From positions 1 through 64,000 of the forward strand of contig NZ_JADOVH010000001.1 in the NCBI RefSeq assembly GCF_015751965.1: a stretch of 64,000 nucleotides of DNA, given 5' to 3'. The notes beneath the pieces were generated by a model that ran no database searches, had not been told where the DNA came from, and worked only from the letters and a program-made list of their open reading frames with translations. This document shows, piece after piece, positions 8,507 through 17,040 of this stretch. This DNA comes from Frigoribacterium sp. CG_9.8 (GTDB lineage Bacteria; Actinomycetota; Actinomycetes; Actinomycetales; Microbacteriaceae). The position numbers and the translations under genes are program-made. Each line of letters starts with the position of its first letter. Within the stretch, counting starts at the first letter, position 1.

Positions 8507-8701
8507 ATGGCACGCGATCTCTCTGAGGTGCGTTTTCTCACGGTGGCGGAAGTCGCCGACATGATGCGGGTCTCAAAAATGACGGTCTACCGGCTTGTGC
8601 ACTCCGGAGAATTGCCTGCCATCCGCTTCGGTCGTTCCTTCCGGGTTCCGGAGTCCGCTGTCGTCGCAGCCATCGACACAACGATCTCCGACGTCGGATA
8701 G
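8507..8701 (+). CDS. Excisionase-like / MerR-type HTH protein, 64 aa (Rv0500A-like)
   Basis: A minimal winged HTH: 'FLTVAEVADMMRVSKMTVYRL' followed by 'HSGELPAIRFGRSFRVPESAV'. This is the helix-turn-helix_17 (excisionase/BldC-like) fold, and the sequence closely resembles the mycobacterial Rv0500A protein that sits between proC and the bS22 gene. AAGGAG (8493-8498) lies 8 nt before the ATG. It is a likely global or developmental regulator; its target is unknown. The ribosomal protein gene follows 148 nt downstream. Confidence 0.9.
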   Translation: MARDLSEVRFLTVAEVADMMRVSKMTVYRLVHSGELPAIRFGRSFRVPESAVVAAIDTTISDVG

Positions 8702-8849
8702 CCCGCTTTCGGCAGGGTTCGCTCTTCGCGCGGTGGCCTGCGATAGCCCGGTTAGCAGGGCGAGACCCGGGCGGCTAAGCTAACGGAAGGTATTTTTTCC
8801 GCGGTTCTGATTGGACCCGGTCGTCGTCCGAACAATAGTTGAGGTCTTT

Positions 8850-8948
8850 ATGGGTTCAGTAATCAAGAAGCGTCGCAAGCGTATGGCGAAGAAGAAGCAC
8901 CGCAAGCTGCTTCGTAAGACCCGTCACCAGCGCCGCAACAAGAAGTAG
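8850..8948 (+). CDS. Small ribosomal subunit protein bS22 (AURKAIP1/COX24-domain), 32 aa
   Basis: A 32-residue, extremely basic protein ([19 protein letters not shown]... to ...RRNKK; about 60% Lys/Arg). It matches the actinobacterial AURKAIP1/COX24-domain family; the mycobacterial member was found in ribosome structures near the subunit interface and named bS22. A GAGG sequence (8841-8844) lies 5 nt before the ATG. It is too short for many gene callers. Gene order after the Rv0500A-like HTH gene is as in Mycobacterium. A strong terminator follows. Confidence 0.93.
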   Translation: MGSVIKKRRKRMAKKKHRKLLRKTRHQRRNKK

Positions 8949-9009
8949 CGCCGCACCAAGATCCTCCCTCCGGCACCGCCTCGACCAGGGCGTTGCCGGA
9001 ACACCAAGC

Positions 9010-9040
9010 GCCAAGCCCTCCAGCTTGGCTCTTCGTTTTT
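9010..9040 (+). terminator. Rho-independent terminator after the bS22 gene
   Basis: A perfect 7-bp stem (GCCAAGC 9010-9016 / GCTTGGC 9023-9029) with a 6-nt loop is followed by TCTTCGTTTTT. This is the clearest intrinsic terminator in the window. Confidence 0.88.
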
Positions 9041-9097
9041 GCTCCTGGACGCAACGCAGTTCGCACGCACCCCATGCGCCGCACCAGACAACGCCGA

Positions 9098-9103
9098 TAC
9101 TGT
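9098..9103 (+). promoter_or_regulatory. -10 box of a leaderless glutaredoxin transcript
   Basis: TACTGT is 6 nt upstream of the GTG at 9110, which decides that start over ATG/GTG codons upstream. Confidence 0.5.
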
Positions 9104-9109
9104 TGTCAG

Positions 9110-9376
9110 GTGTCCACGGCAATCATCACCCTGATCGGCAAACCGGGCTGTCACCTGTGCGACGCAGCCCGCGAGACGATCACCGCTGTCGTGCAGCAGC
9201 TCGATTCCGAGGCATCCGCTCCCACCGTCACGGTGGAGGAGCTCTCGATCCTTGAAGATGCTGCCCTGCTTGATCGCTACGCGGACGAGATTCCGGTCGT
9301 GCTCATCAACGGGCGCGTGCACAATATCTGGCGCGTCGACCCCGCTCGATTGCGCGCCGCCCTAATGGAGGTCTAA
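9110..9376 (+). CDS. Glutaredoxin-family (DUF836) thiol oxidoreductase
   Basis: An 88-residue thioredoxin-fold protein with the redox motif CHLC in 'ITLIGKPGCHLCDAARE' at residues 5-21 and the cis-Pro segment 'DEIPVVLING' near residue 62. It likely reduces small-molecule or protein disulfides in the cytosol; the partner is unknown. The GTG start follows directly on the beta strand typical of the family. In Mycobacterium a glutaredoxin-like gene also follows the bS22 region. The Dabb gene begins 3 nt after its stop. Confidence 0.85.
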   Translation: MSTAIITLIGKPGCHLCDAARETITAVVQQLDSEASAPTVTVEELSILEDAALLDRYADEIPVVLINGRVHNIWRVDPARLRAALMEV

Positions 9377-9379
9377 AAA

Positions 9380-9679
9380 ATGCTCATACACGTCGTCTCA
9401 TGGAAGATCGCGGATGCCGCAGGTCCCGAAGGCCAGCAAAAGATCGCGTCGATCGTCGCGGGGCTCGAATCGCTGGTTGGCGCTGTGCCATCGATCCGCT
9501 CCTTGCGCGTCGGGCCGAGTGTCGTCACCGGCCCGAACCACTGGGATCTCGGCCTGGTCGTGGAATTTAACGACGAGGTGGGGCTCGAGGCCTACCAGGT
9601 TCACCCCGAGCACCAAAAAGTGGGGGCACAGATCCGCTTGCTGGTCAGCGGGCAGGCTGTGGTCGATTTCTTGGTTTAA
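9380..9679 (+). CDS. Dabb-family (stress-responsive A/B barrel) protein
   Basis: A 99-residue ferredoxin-like alpha/beta barrel of the Dabb family: N-terminal strand 'MLIHVVSWKI', helix with 'IVAGLESLVGAVPSIRSLRVG', 'HWDLGLVVEFND' and the conserved end 'GLEAYQVHPEHQKV'. Such proteins form dimers; function in bacteria is mostly unknown. Coupled to the glutaredoxin gene by a 3-nt gap. Confidence 0.88.
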   Translation: MLIHVVSWKIADAAGPEGQQKIASIVAGLESLVGAVPSIRSLRVGPSVVTGPNHWDLGLVVEFNDEVGLEAYQVHPEHQKVGAQIRLLVSGQAVVDFLV

Positions 9680-9729
9680 CGCTCTGGTCTGGCTTTCCCC
9701 GGGCTGGTGATGACCGGGCTAGCCACTGA

Positions 9730-10290
9730 TCAGCGGTTCTTTGCAGCGGCTTCCGCTTCGAGGCGCGAATCGTAGACAGGCTCGTCCAGCACATACACGA
9801 GGTCTTCGTTGGGAGCCACGAGCAGTAGGTCGGTCTCTTCGTCTGCGGCCTGGAAGTCGGCTGACACCAGCAACTCCCGGTTGAGATGCACGGTGAGGAT
9901 GCCGCTACCCGTCTCGAGTGACGCCACCTCGAGTGCGCTCACCGGCTTGCCGCCGGCCCGTTCGAGTAACGCAGAAACTGCGGCCCCCACCCCCGCACCC
10001 GCGGCGAGAAAAGCTTTTTCATCGATGACCGTGTAGTCGTAGCGGGTGCGCACGGTGAAGGTCAGCTCCTCCGCGTCATCCTCTTCCGCGTCATCCTCAT
10101 CGTCGTAGAGATCGTCGAGTGCTTCGCCGTAGGCACCCACCGCCTCCCAGAGCTCGCGGTCGACCTCGACCGCAGCATCATCCTGGTCGGTGCCGGCGGC
10201 GAGTAGCGCGATGTGATTCTCGAGAATCGTCTGCAACTCCCGGCCGGCTTCGATCGCGGCCGCGCGGGGGTCAGGGGAGTCGTTGTTCAT
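9730..10290 (-). CDS. Acidic hypothetical protein, 186 aa
   Basis: I do not recognise a named family. The protein has an Asp/Glu-rich linker (residues ~65-80, 'DLYDDEDDAEEDDAEEL') joining a helical N-terminal part to an alpha/beta C-terminal part ('TFTVRTRYDYTVIDEKAFL'). No signal or membrane segment. I take the ATG at 10290 because a TACCGT hexamer lies 7 nt before it; a longer frame to 10554 would translate a GGCA microsatellite into repeated Leu-Pro-Ala-Cys and is unlikely. Confidence 0.65.
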   Translation of the reverse strand: MNNDSPDPRAAAIEAGRELQTILENHIALLAAGTDQDDAAVEVDRELWEAVGAYGEALDDLYDDEDDAEEDDAEELTFTVRTRYDYTVIDEKAFLAAGAGVGAAVSALLERAGGKPVSALEVASLETGSGILTVHLNRELLVSADFQAADEETDLLLVAPNEDLVYVLDEPVYDSRLEAEAAAKNR

Positions 10291-10297
10291 GGAGGTC

Positions 10298-10303
10298 ACG
10301 GTA
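10298..10303 (-). promoter_or_regulatory. -10 box of a leaderless transcript (acidic protein gene)
   Basis: TACCGT on the minus strand, 7 nt before the ATG at 10290. Confidence 0.45.
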
Positions 10304-10474
10304 CCAGTGCTCGAGGCGCACGGCGCGAATGCCTGCGGCGGGCCTTGGCGCCTGCGTGGCCTCGCCTCGACCTCGCGCCTCGACTGCGGCCATCCGCTGC
10401 CTGATTCCGGGCGATTGCGGACATTCCGGGCTGGCACGCCGGCCCGGAGTGACCGAACTGGCCCAGTATTGCAG

Positions 10475-10509
<35 letters not shown>

Positions 10510-10558
10510 CAGCAGCAGCCCGACCCCCCTCACGGGAATCCCGCAGCACCGCAAAACG

Positions 10559-10564
10559 TAGAAT
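10559..10564 (+). promoter_or_regulatory. -10 box of a leaderless transcript (cytochrome c maturation operon)
   Basis: TAGAAT lies exactly 6 nt before the GTG start at 10571. Confidence 0.55.
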
Positions 10565-10570
10565 AGAACA

Positions 10571-11209
10571 GTGGCTGCAACACTGATTCACCTCGTTCGG
10601 CATGGCGAGGTCTACAACCCGAAGGGCATTCTTTACGGGCGGCTTCCGGGCTACCATCTTTCGGAGCTCGGGCACCGGATGGCCGCGGCCGCGGCTGGCG
10701 AGCTCGCCGGGCATCCCATCACGGCCTTGTATGCCAGCCCATTGCAGCGCGCGCAGGAATCCGCCGCTCCCTGGAGCGCCTCATTCGGACTCGACATCGT
10801 CACCGATGAGCGCCTGATCGAGCCGACCAATCGGTTCGAAGGGGAGAAGTTCGAGTTCGGACCGGCCGTTCTCACCAAGCCGCGTGTCTGGCGCTGGGTG
10901 CTCAATCCCTGGAAGCCGAGCTGGGGCGAGCCCTACGTGAGCGTGATCGACCGCATGATGAGCGTGATCGGCGATGCCTGGAATGCCGCGGATGGCGGTG
11001 AGGTCGTCATGGTGAGCCATCAGATGCCCATCGTGATGGTGCAGCGATTCGTCGCCGGCGCCAAGCCATTCCACGACCCTCGCCACCGCCGCTGCCACCT
11101 GTCGAGCATCACAACGCTCCGCAAAGAGGGCGATCGTTTCGTGGAGGTCTGCTACCAGGATCCCGCTGCAGAACTGCTCGCCGCGTCAATCGACACAGGT
11201 GCCGTGTGA
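10571..11209 (+). CDS. Histidine phosphatase family protein (Rv0525-like)
   Basis: Phosphoglycerate-mutase-like phosphatase of 212 aa. The phosphohistidine motif is 'IHLVRHGEVYNPKG' (His near residue 10), and the second catalytic His is in 'GGEVVMVSHQMPIV' near residue 157. It is the first gene of an operon with resA, ccdA, resB and ccsB, the same order as Rv0525-Rv0529 in Mycobacterium; its link to cytochrome maturation is not understood. GTG start chosen from the -10 spacing; its stop overlaps the next start (GTGA). Confidence 0.9.
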   Translation: MAATLIHLVRHGEVYNPKGILYGRLPGYHLSELGHRMAAAAAGELAGHPITALYASPLQRAQESAAPWSASFGLDIVTDERLIEPTNRFEGEKFEFGPAVLTKPRVWRWVLNPWKPSWGEPYVSVIDRMMSVIGDAWNAADGGEVVMVSHQMPIVMVQRFVAGAKPFHDPRHRRCHLSSITTLRKEGDRFVEVCYQDPAAELLAASIDTGAV

Positions 11210-11802
11210 GAGCGCGCACAGCCATCGCACTGATCGCCGTAACACTCTCCGGGATACTCGTCCTGAGCGGCTGCTCAACCGATTCCCTCGCCAAGGACTA
11301 CGGAAGTGGCGGCACCAATTTCACCGACAATTCGGGTCTCCCCGTGGTGATTTCTGCTGCCAAGCGCATCGCGGCCATCGATTTCACCGGCACGACAGTG
11401 GATGGCAAGACCCTCACGGCATCCGAGCCCCGCGGGCCGGTGACCGTCGTCAATTTCTGGTACGCGAACTGCGCGCCCTGTCGCGCCGAGGCACCTTTTC
11501 TGCAGGGGCTGTATGAGAAATACCAGGCCGACGGAGTGAAGTTCATCGGCGTCAACATCTTCGATCAGCCGGAAGGTGCGCTGTCGTTCGAGAAGAATTA
11601 CGGGATCACCTATCCCTCGGTGATGGATGTCGACAGCGGTGCCGCGAGGATCGCCTTCGCCGGTGCGGTGGCCCCGACCGCCACTCCCACGACCTTCGTG
11701 CTGGATGCCAAGGGCCGCATCGCCGCCCGCATCGTCGGTCAGCTCGAATCGCAATCGATCCTGAACACGCTCATCTCCGACACGCTTGCCGAGAGCAAGT
11801 AA
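11206..11802 (+). CDS. resA: TlpA/ResA-like thiol-disulfide oxidoreductase, lipoprotein
   Basis: Extracytoplasmic thioredoxin-fold protein that reduces apocytochrome c heme-binding cysteines. A lipoprotein signal ends in the lipobox 'LVLSGC' (Cys 23), and the active site is 'NFWYANCAPCRAEAPF' (CAPC, near residues 88-91), followed by 'GVNIFDQPEGALSFEKNYG' and a cis-Pro segment 'ATPTTFVLD'. Length 198 aa. It overlaps the previous gene by 4 nt and is followed by ccdA, which would supply electrons. Confidence 0.94.
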   Translation: MRARTAIALIAVTLSGILVLSGCSTDSLAKDYGSGGTNFTDNSGLPVVISAAKRIAAIDFTGTTVDGKTLTASEPRGPVTVVNFWYANCAPCRAEAPFLQGLYEKYQADGVKFIGVNIFDQPEGALSFEKNYGITYPSVMDVDSGAARIAFAGAVAPTATPTTFVLDAKGRIAARIVGQLESQSILNTLISDTLAESK

Positions 11803-12557
11803 TGGATATCCGCAATCTGATCCTGGACGGTAACCTCGCCCTCGCGCTGCCGATCGCGCTGCTGGCCGGCCTGGTCGCATTCGCGTCGCCGTGCGTGCTT
11901 CCTCTCGTGCCCGGGTATCTCGCCTACATCGGCGGATTCGCTGGCAGCGCGGAGAAGAATATCCGCGGTGCACGCCAGCGCGGGCGGCTACTCACGGGAG
12001 TTGCACTGTTCGTGCTCGGGTTCAGCGTCGTCTTCATCGCCCTCAATGTGGTGGCGGCGGCCGCTGGTGCCCTGCTGATTCCGTGGCTGGGGCTGATCAC
12101 CCGCATCGCCGGCGGGCTGCTCATCCTGATGGGGCTCGTGTTCATCGGGCAGTTCACTTTCCTGCAGCGCGACTTCAAGCCGCAGTGGCGCACCACCACC
12201 GGTCTCGCCGGAGCGCCGCTGCTCGGCATCGTGTTCGGTCTCGGCTGGGCTCCGTGCATCGGTCCGACCCTCGCTGCGGTGCTCTCCTTCAGCATGGGGA
12301 GCGGAAATGCCTGGCGGGGAGTGCTGCTCGGTGTGGTCTACTGCATCGGCCTCGGTATCCCGTTCCTGCTCGTTGCGCTCGGTCTCAACTGGGTTACCGG
12401 CTCCGTCGCGTGGCTCAAGCGGCACATCCGGGTTATCAATATCGCGGGCGGTTCATTCCTGATCCTGATCGGACTGCTCATGGTCTCCGGCATCTGGCAG
12501 ATTCTGATCAACCAGCTCCAGGGGGCGGTGATCGGCAACTTTGTCCCGGCCCTCTGA
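11802..12557 (+). CDS. ccdA: Cytochrome c biogenesis protein CcdA
   Basis: Membrane thiol reductase carrying electrons from cytosolic thioredoxin to ResA. Six hydrophobic helices are visible, and the two functional cysteines lie in the paired motifs 'FASPCVLPLVPGYLAYIG' (helix 1) and 'GWAPCIGPTL' (helix 4). 251 aa is normal. Its ATG overlaps the resA stop (TAATG), and its 3' end overlaps resB by 17 nt. Confidence 0.95.
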   Translation: MDIRNLILDGNLALALPIALLAGLVAFASPCVLPLVPGYLAYIGGFAGSAEKNIRGARQRGRLLTGVALFVLGFSVVFIALNVVAAAAGALLIPWLGLITRIAGGLLILMGLVFIGQFTFLQRDFKPQWRTTTGLAGAPLLGIVFGLGWAPCIGPTLAAVLSFSMGSGNAWRGVLLGVVYCIGLGIPFLLVALGLNWVTGSVAWLKRHIRVINIAGGSFLILIGLLMVSGIWQILINQLQGAVIGNFVPAL

Positions 12558-14226
12558 TCACATCGACTCCCCGGCGCCCTCGACTCGCGAAAGCATCTCC
12601 CAGCCGAAGCTCGGCCCGATTGGCTACATCCGCTTCTTCTGGCGTCAGCTCACAAGCATGCGCACCGCGCTATTCCTGCTGCTGCTGCTTGCGATCGCCG
12701 CGGTGCCCGGATCTGTCTTTCCGCAGCGCAGCTCCGACCCTAACGGGGTGACTCAGTACTTCGCCAACAATGCGAGCGCGGCTCCCGTGCTCGACAAGCT
12801 CCAGCTCTTTGACGTCTACACCTCTGCCTGGTTCTCGGCCATCTACCTGCTCCTGTTCATCTCGTTGATCGGGTGTGTCATCCCGCGCACGATCCATCAC
12901 GCGAAGGCGCTCACCTCGCCACCCCCGAAGACTCCGGCACGCCTCGAGCGGCTTGGTTCGTTCAGTGCCTTCGAAATCGAAGCGGATGCTGCTGGCTCGA
13001 CCCTCACTTCGGCCTCTGCCGTCGATTCCGGCCGTGCGGTGCTGCGCAGGGCGGGATATCGGGTCAAGCTGTTTGACGGCCGAGGCCTCGATGGACCGGA
13101 GTTCTCCGCCTCCGCGGAGCGTGGATACCTGCGCGAGACCGGCAACTTGGTTTTCCACATCTCGCTGATCGGTATCCTCGTCGCCGTGGGAATCGGGGGC
13201 GGCGTCGGGTACACCGGCAATAAGGTGCTGGTTACCGGGCAGGCGTTTGCCAATGTGCGCCTCACCTTCGACTCCTTCACCAAGGGGCGGTTCTTCACCG
13301 ACAGCGACCTGCAGCCCTACCGACTGAAACTCGATAAGTTCGCCGTGAACTACGAGGAGAAGAACCGCAACGCCCTCGGCCAGCCGATCGACTACACGGC
13401 CGACGTCACCACCTTCGATGCTTCGGGCACGGCGACCAAAGCGGTGATCAAGGTCAACGACCCGTTGCGCATCGGTGGCAACAATGTCTACCTCCTCGGA
13501 AACGGCTACGCCCCCTGGATCACCGTCAAGAATCCGGCGGGTAAGACCGTCTACTCCGAGCCGGTGCCCTTTCTCGCCCAGGACGCCAACCTCACCTCAC
13601 TCGGCATCATCAAGGTGCCTGACGGACTCGCCTCCCAAGTGGGTATGCGGGCATTCTTCTACCCGACTGCGAATGAGAATGCGGATGGCGTGCTCGGCTC
13701 GGTCTACCCCGACCTGCGCAATCCAGTGCTTTCCCTCGTCGTGTTCACGGGGGATCTCGGCATCAATGCGGGCGTGCCCAAGTCTGTCTATGTGCTCGAC
13801 ACCGACAAGATGACGCCACTGGCTGGCCCAGGCACCGCCGACGGCACGATGGCACTTCGCTTGAAGCCGGGGGAGAGTGCGCAGATCCCCGGCGGCCTCG
13901 GATCCGTCACCTTCGAAAATAAGGCGCCAGCATCTGATGGCGCGGATCTGTCGCAGAGCGTGCAGCGCTTCGCCTCGTTTGACGTGCACCGCGATCCGAC
14001 CCAGGGCTGGGTGCTGTTCTTCGCCATCACCGTGCTCGCTGGGCTGCTCACCTCGCTGTTCATCCCCCGCCGCCGCCTGTGGATCAAGGTGGTCGAGCTT
14101 GCAGGAGGCCGACTGCGGATCGAATACGCGGGCCTCGCTCGCGGGGAGGATCCGACCCTGGACGCTGCCGTCGCAGCCATCGCCCAGCGTCACTCACAGC
14201 AACTCGGGCTTAGGCTAAATTCGTGA
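12541..14226 (+). CDS. resB: Cytochrome c synthase component ResB
   Basis: Membrane subunit of the system II heme lyase, working with CcsB to deliver heme to apocytochrome c outside the membrane. Two helices near the N-terminus ('TALFLLLLLAIAAVPGSVFP', then a second at ~95-112), a third near residue 205, a large extracytoplasmic domain (~235-475) and a last helix near residue 495 ('VLFFAITVLAGLLTSLFIP') match the family. The TTG at 12541 is the only in-frame start upstream of the first helix, inside the ccdA end. 561 aa. Confidence 0.92.
   Translation: MSRPSDHIDSPAPSTRESISQPKLGPIGYIRFFWRQLTSMRTALFLLLLLAIAAVPGSVFPQRSSDPNGVTQYFANNASAAPVLDKLQLFDVYTSAWFSAIYLLLFISLIGCVIPRTIHHAKALTSPPPKTPARLERLGSFSAFEIEADAAGSTLTSASAVDSGRAVLRRAGYRVKLFDGRGLDGPEFSASAERGYLRETGNLVFHISLIGILVAVGIGGGVGYTGNKVLVTGQAFANVRLTFDSFTKGRFFTDSDLQPYRLKLDKFAVNYEEKNRNALGQPIDYTADVTTFDASGTATKAVIKVNDPLRIGGNNVYLLGNGYAPWITVKNPAGKTVYSEPVPFLAQDANLTSLGIIKVPDGLASQVGMRAFFYPTANENADGVLGSVYPDLRNPVLSLVVFTGDLGINAGVPKSVYVLDTDKMTPLAGPGTADGTMALRLKPGESAQIPGGLGSVTFENKAPASDGADLSQSVQRFASFDVHRDPTQGWVLFFAITVLAGLLTSLFIPRRRLWIKVVELAGGRLRIEYAGLARGEDPTLDAAVAAIAQRHSQQLGLRLNS
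14211..14216 (+). promoter_or_regulatory. Internal leaderless -10 box before ccsB
   Basis: TAGGCT inside the 3' end of resB lies exactly 6 nt before the ccsB GTG, suggesting ccsB can be transcribed alone. Confidence 0.45.
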
Positions 14227-15191
14227 TATCCGCTGCCCTTGCGTCCTACTCCCTCACCGCGATCTACTCTGCGATGGGCGTCTACCTGTTCGCCTTTATC
14301 GCCTTCACCCTCGACCTGGCGAAGCGCTCTGCCGAGAGCCCGCTAGCGACCGTGAATTCCGCTGCGCGCGTGGGACAGATGACTCGGGTTGGGGGCACGG
14401 CAGTTCTCGATCGCGAACCTGTGGTCGCTGCTCCGCAGCGGGCCTCGAACCGGTTCGAGCGGGCTGCGTTTGCACTGACCATCCTCGGCTGGGTGCTTCA
14501 TGTCATCGGCACAGTGCTGCGTGGTGTTGCAGCCAACCGTGTGCCGTGGGCCAACATGTTCGAGTTCTCGCTCACCGCATCCGCAATCATCGTCGGGGTC
14601 TTCATCGCCATTCAGGCGTGGCAGAACCTGCGCTTCCTCGGCGCATACATCACCGGCTTCTGCCTCATCGTGCTCGGCTTTGGCACCGTCGGCTTCTACG
14701 TGAACGTGGTGCCGCTTCCGCCGGCACTGCAGTCGTACTGGCTCGTGATCCACGTGTTCGTCGCGACTCTCGGCACGGCATTCTTCGCCATTGGCGCTGG
14801 CTTGTCCCTCGTGCAACTGATTCAAGCGCGCCGCGAGGCGAAGAGTATCGCAGGGCTCAAATTCCTGGATACGATGCCGGATGCCGAGAAGCTCGAGACG
14901 CTCGCCTACCGGGTGATCGTGGTCGGTTTCATATTCTGGACCTTCACCCTCATGGCTGGTGCCATCTGGGCCGAGCACGCCTGGGGACGCTACTGGGGAT
15001 GGGACACGAAGGAGGTCTGGACCTTCATCATCTGGACCATCTTCGCCGGATACCTCCACGCACGGGCGACACGAGGCTGGCGCGGCGCGCGATCCGCCTA
15101 CCTCGCCATCGTCGGTTTTGCCGCAGTGATGTTCAATTTCACCATCGTGAACCTGTTCTTCAAGGGCCTGCACGCCTATAGCGGACTGTAA
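14223..15191 (+). CDS. ccsB: Cytochrome c synthase component CcsB (CcsA family)
   Basis: Heme-handling membrane subunit of system II. The signature tryptophan-rich loop is 'WGRYWGWDTKEVWTFIIW' (about residues 257-274), flanked by helices; a conserved His lies in 'VIHVFVATLGTAFF' before it and another in 'YLHARATRG' after it. The 322-residue length fits. It overlaps the resB stop (GTGA) and ends the operon. A separate -10 box may give extra expression. Confidence 0.95.
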   Translation: MISAALASYSLTAIYSAMGVYLFAFIAFTLDLAKRSAESPLATVNSAARVGQMTRVGGTAVLDREPVVAAPQRASNRFERAAFALTILGWVLHVIGTVLRGVAANRVPWANMFEFSLTASAIIVGVFIAIQAWQNLRFLGAYITGFCLIVLGFGTVGFYVNVVPLPPALQSYWLVIHVFVATLGTAFFAIGAGLSLVQLIQARREAKSIAGLKFLDTMPDAEKLETLAYRVIVVGFIFWTFTLMAGAIWAEHAWGRYWGWDTKEVWTFIIWTIFAGYLHARATRGWRGARSAYLAIVGFAAVMFNFTIVNLFFKGLHAYSGL

Positions 15192-15228
15192 ACCGGGCTG
15201 TGAACCCGGGCCGAGCACTGCGGCCAGT

Positions 15229-15762
15229 TCAGTCGTCTGGGGCCAGTACAGCGGCGCAGACGGCAAGGTCAGTACGAAAGCGTGCACGGCGTTTGTCCGG
15301 TATCGCCGCGAGCATGCGCTTCTCGACAGAGCGGGTGACCACGTTGGCGGAGTTGAGAGCTTCGCGGCCCTCAGCGGTGAGCTTTGTCGGCAGCGCTCTG
15401 CCCTGTGGTGCGATTTCGGGCCGGGTCACCAACCCGCGATCCTGCAGCCCGCGCAGTACGAGGTTCATCGATTGTCGGCTTACGAATGCGCCTCTGGCGA
15501 GTTCGGAACTCGACAGTCCGGGGCTGCGCCCGAGCAGTTCGAGGCACGCATGCTGGGCAGTGGAGAGGTCGAGCGGCCGCAAAGCCTCGGCCATCGCACC
15601 GCGAAGCGATGCTGCCGCATGACGGAGGACGTAGGTCAATGCCTCGTCGAGCACTCCGATTTGGTGTGCACGAGCGTCAGACTTGTTCGGTGCGTCTTGT
15701 TCGGCGGCGGCAAGAGACTTGGCGTCGGAGTGACTTTTTGATTTCTTGCCGTGTTTTGCCAT
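15229..15762 (-). CDS. MarR-family transcriptional regulator
   Basis: A 177-residue winged HTH regulator. After a basic, low-complexity N-terminus (MAKHGKKSKSHSD...) comes a MarR fold: 'LSTAQHACLELLGRSPGLSSSELARGAFVS' and recognition helix 'RQSMNLVLRGLQDRGLV', wing 'RALPTKLTAEGREAL'. No ligand can be inferred. A perfect 16-bp inverted repeat overlaps its start codon, which predicts autoregulation. It is convergent with ccsB. Confidence 0.88.
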   Translation of the reverse strand: MAKHGKKSKSHSDAKSLAAAEQDAPNKSDARAHQIGVLDEALTYVLRHAAASLRGAMAEALRPLDLSTAQHACLELLGRSPGLSSSELARGAFVSRQSMNLVLRGLQDRGLVTRPEIAPQGRALPTKLTAEGREALNSANVVTRSVEKRMLAAIPDKRRARFRTDLAVCAAVLAPDD

Positions 15763-15777
15763 GTCAGCAGTCTGACA
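15762..15777. promoter_or_regulatory. Perfect inverted repeat, likely MarR operator
   Basis: TGTCAG (15762-15767) - CAGT - CTGACA (15772-15777) overlaps the MarR start codon. A CAGACT hexamer 6 nt before the ATG is a weak leaderless -10 inside the repeat, so binding would block transcription. Confidence 0.5.
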
Positions 15778-15907
15778 CCATGGCCCGTTCCGGTCTAGAG
15801 GAGAGTCCTGTTAGCTGGGTGCCGGATGGGCGCGGTTCAGCATTGGCGGAGGGCGTTCACCCCGGTGGATGAAAACTGAGTTCAGTCCCCTTCTCGGCCG
15901 CTAAAAG

Positions 15908-16891
15908 CTAGGGTGCGCTCAGCAGTGCGAGGCAGCGCTCGAGGCGCGCATTCCACCACTGCACTCGATCGGCATCCGCGGCGAAGCGGTCGAGCAGGGC
16001 GGCATCCGGAGTCACCCGGCGCACATCCACGAGCCCGCGCTCGGCGACGAGCGAATCGATCATGATGTCCGAGCTGAGCAGACTCACCGTGGCAAGCCCG
16101 CAGTCGTAGGCCAGTTCGGGGATTGCGGCGGCAAGATGAGCGCCCATCGAGATGCCGACCGAAGTCTCGAGGGCGCTCGAGACGACGATGGGCAGGCGTG
16201 CAGCATCCACGATCCGCAGCGCGGCACGGATGCCTCCGAGCGGCTGTGCCTTGATCACCAGCAGGTCCGCGGCCTTCGCGGTCACGACTTCGAGCGGATC
16301 TGCGGCCTTGCGCACACTCTCATCGGCGGCAATCGGCAGCCCCATGTACTTGACTCGACTGCGGATGTCGGCGAGCTCATCCACTGTGGCGCACGGCTGT
16401 TCGACGTATTCCAGGTCGCTTGGGGCGAGGGCATGGATCGCGTGCTCCGCCTCATCCACATTCCACCCGCCGTTGGCATCCAACCGGATGCGCCCCTCCG
16501 GCCCGAGATACCGACGCGCGGCGGCGACCCTGGCGACATCATCGCTGAGTTGTTGCCCAGGCTCGGCGACTTTGACCTTGACAGTGCGGCAGCCGGGGAA
16601 TCGGTCGAGGATCTCCCGCACGGCATCCGGAGCCACGGCGGGCAGGGTGGCATTCACCCGGATCTGGCTGCGAAAGAGCGCGGGCGCCTGGAGCCATCCG
16701 AAATCAATCGCCGCTGCCAGCCAGGCGGATGCTTCGGCATCACCGTATTCGAGGAACGGCGAGAATTCGGTCCAGCCAGCCGGACCCTCGAACAGCATCA
16801 CCTCACGATGCTCAATGCCGCGAAACCGCTGGCGTAATGGCAGCGTGACGACACGTGCACAGGAGAGCATGTCAGGCAGCGTTGGCAACAT
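15908..16891 (-). CDS. menC: o-Succinylbenzoate synthase
   Basis: Enolase-superfamily enzyme that dehydrates SHCHC to o-succinylbenzoate in menaquinone synthesis. Catalytic elements are visible in order: 'CRTVKVKVAEPG' (Lys of KxK), 'IRLDANGGWN' (first metal Asp), 'EYVEQPCA' (Glu), 'PIAADESVR' (Asp) and 'ADLLVIKAQPLGG' (second Lys). 327 aa is usual for actinobacteria. An alternative start is Met8. It is divergent from the HesB-like gene and menE. Confidence 0.95.
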   Translation of the reverse strand: MLPTLPDMLSCARVVTLPLRQRFRGIEHREVMLFEGPAGWTEFSPFLEYGDAEASAWLAAAIDFGWLQAPALFRSQIRVNATLPAVAPDAVREILDRFPGCRTVKVKVAEPGQQLSDDVARVAAARRYLGPEGRIRLDANGGWNVDEAEHAIHALAPSDLEYVEQPCATVDELADIRSRVKYMGLPIAADESVRKAADPLEVVTAKAADLLVIKAQPLGGIRAALRIVDAARLPIVVSSALETSVGISMGAHLAAAIPELAYDCGLATVSLLSSDIMIDSLVAERGLVDVRRVTPDAALLDRFAADADRVQWWNARLERCLALLSAP

Positions 16892-17040
16892 GTCTCCAGT
16901 CTGTCGTAATGCGCGGCAATGACTGTGCTCGACTTTCCGGGAGGTGGGAGGACCCTCCGTGTCTGGGCGCGGGGGTTGTGCTCAGCACCGAAGTGCGGAA
17001 GCGTGGCCGACTTCCATTCGCACTATCGAAAGGACTTCTC

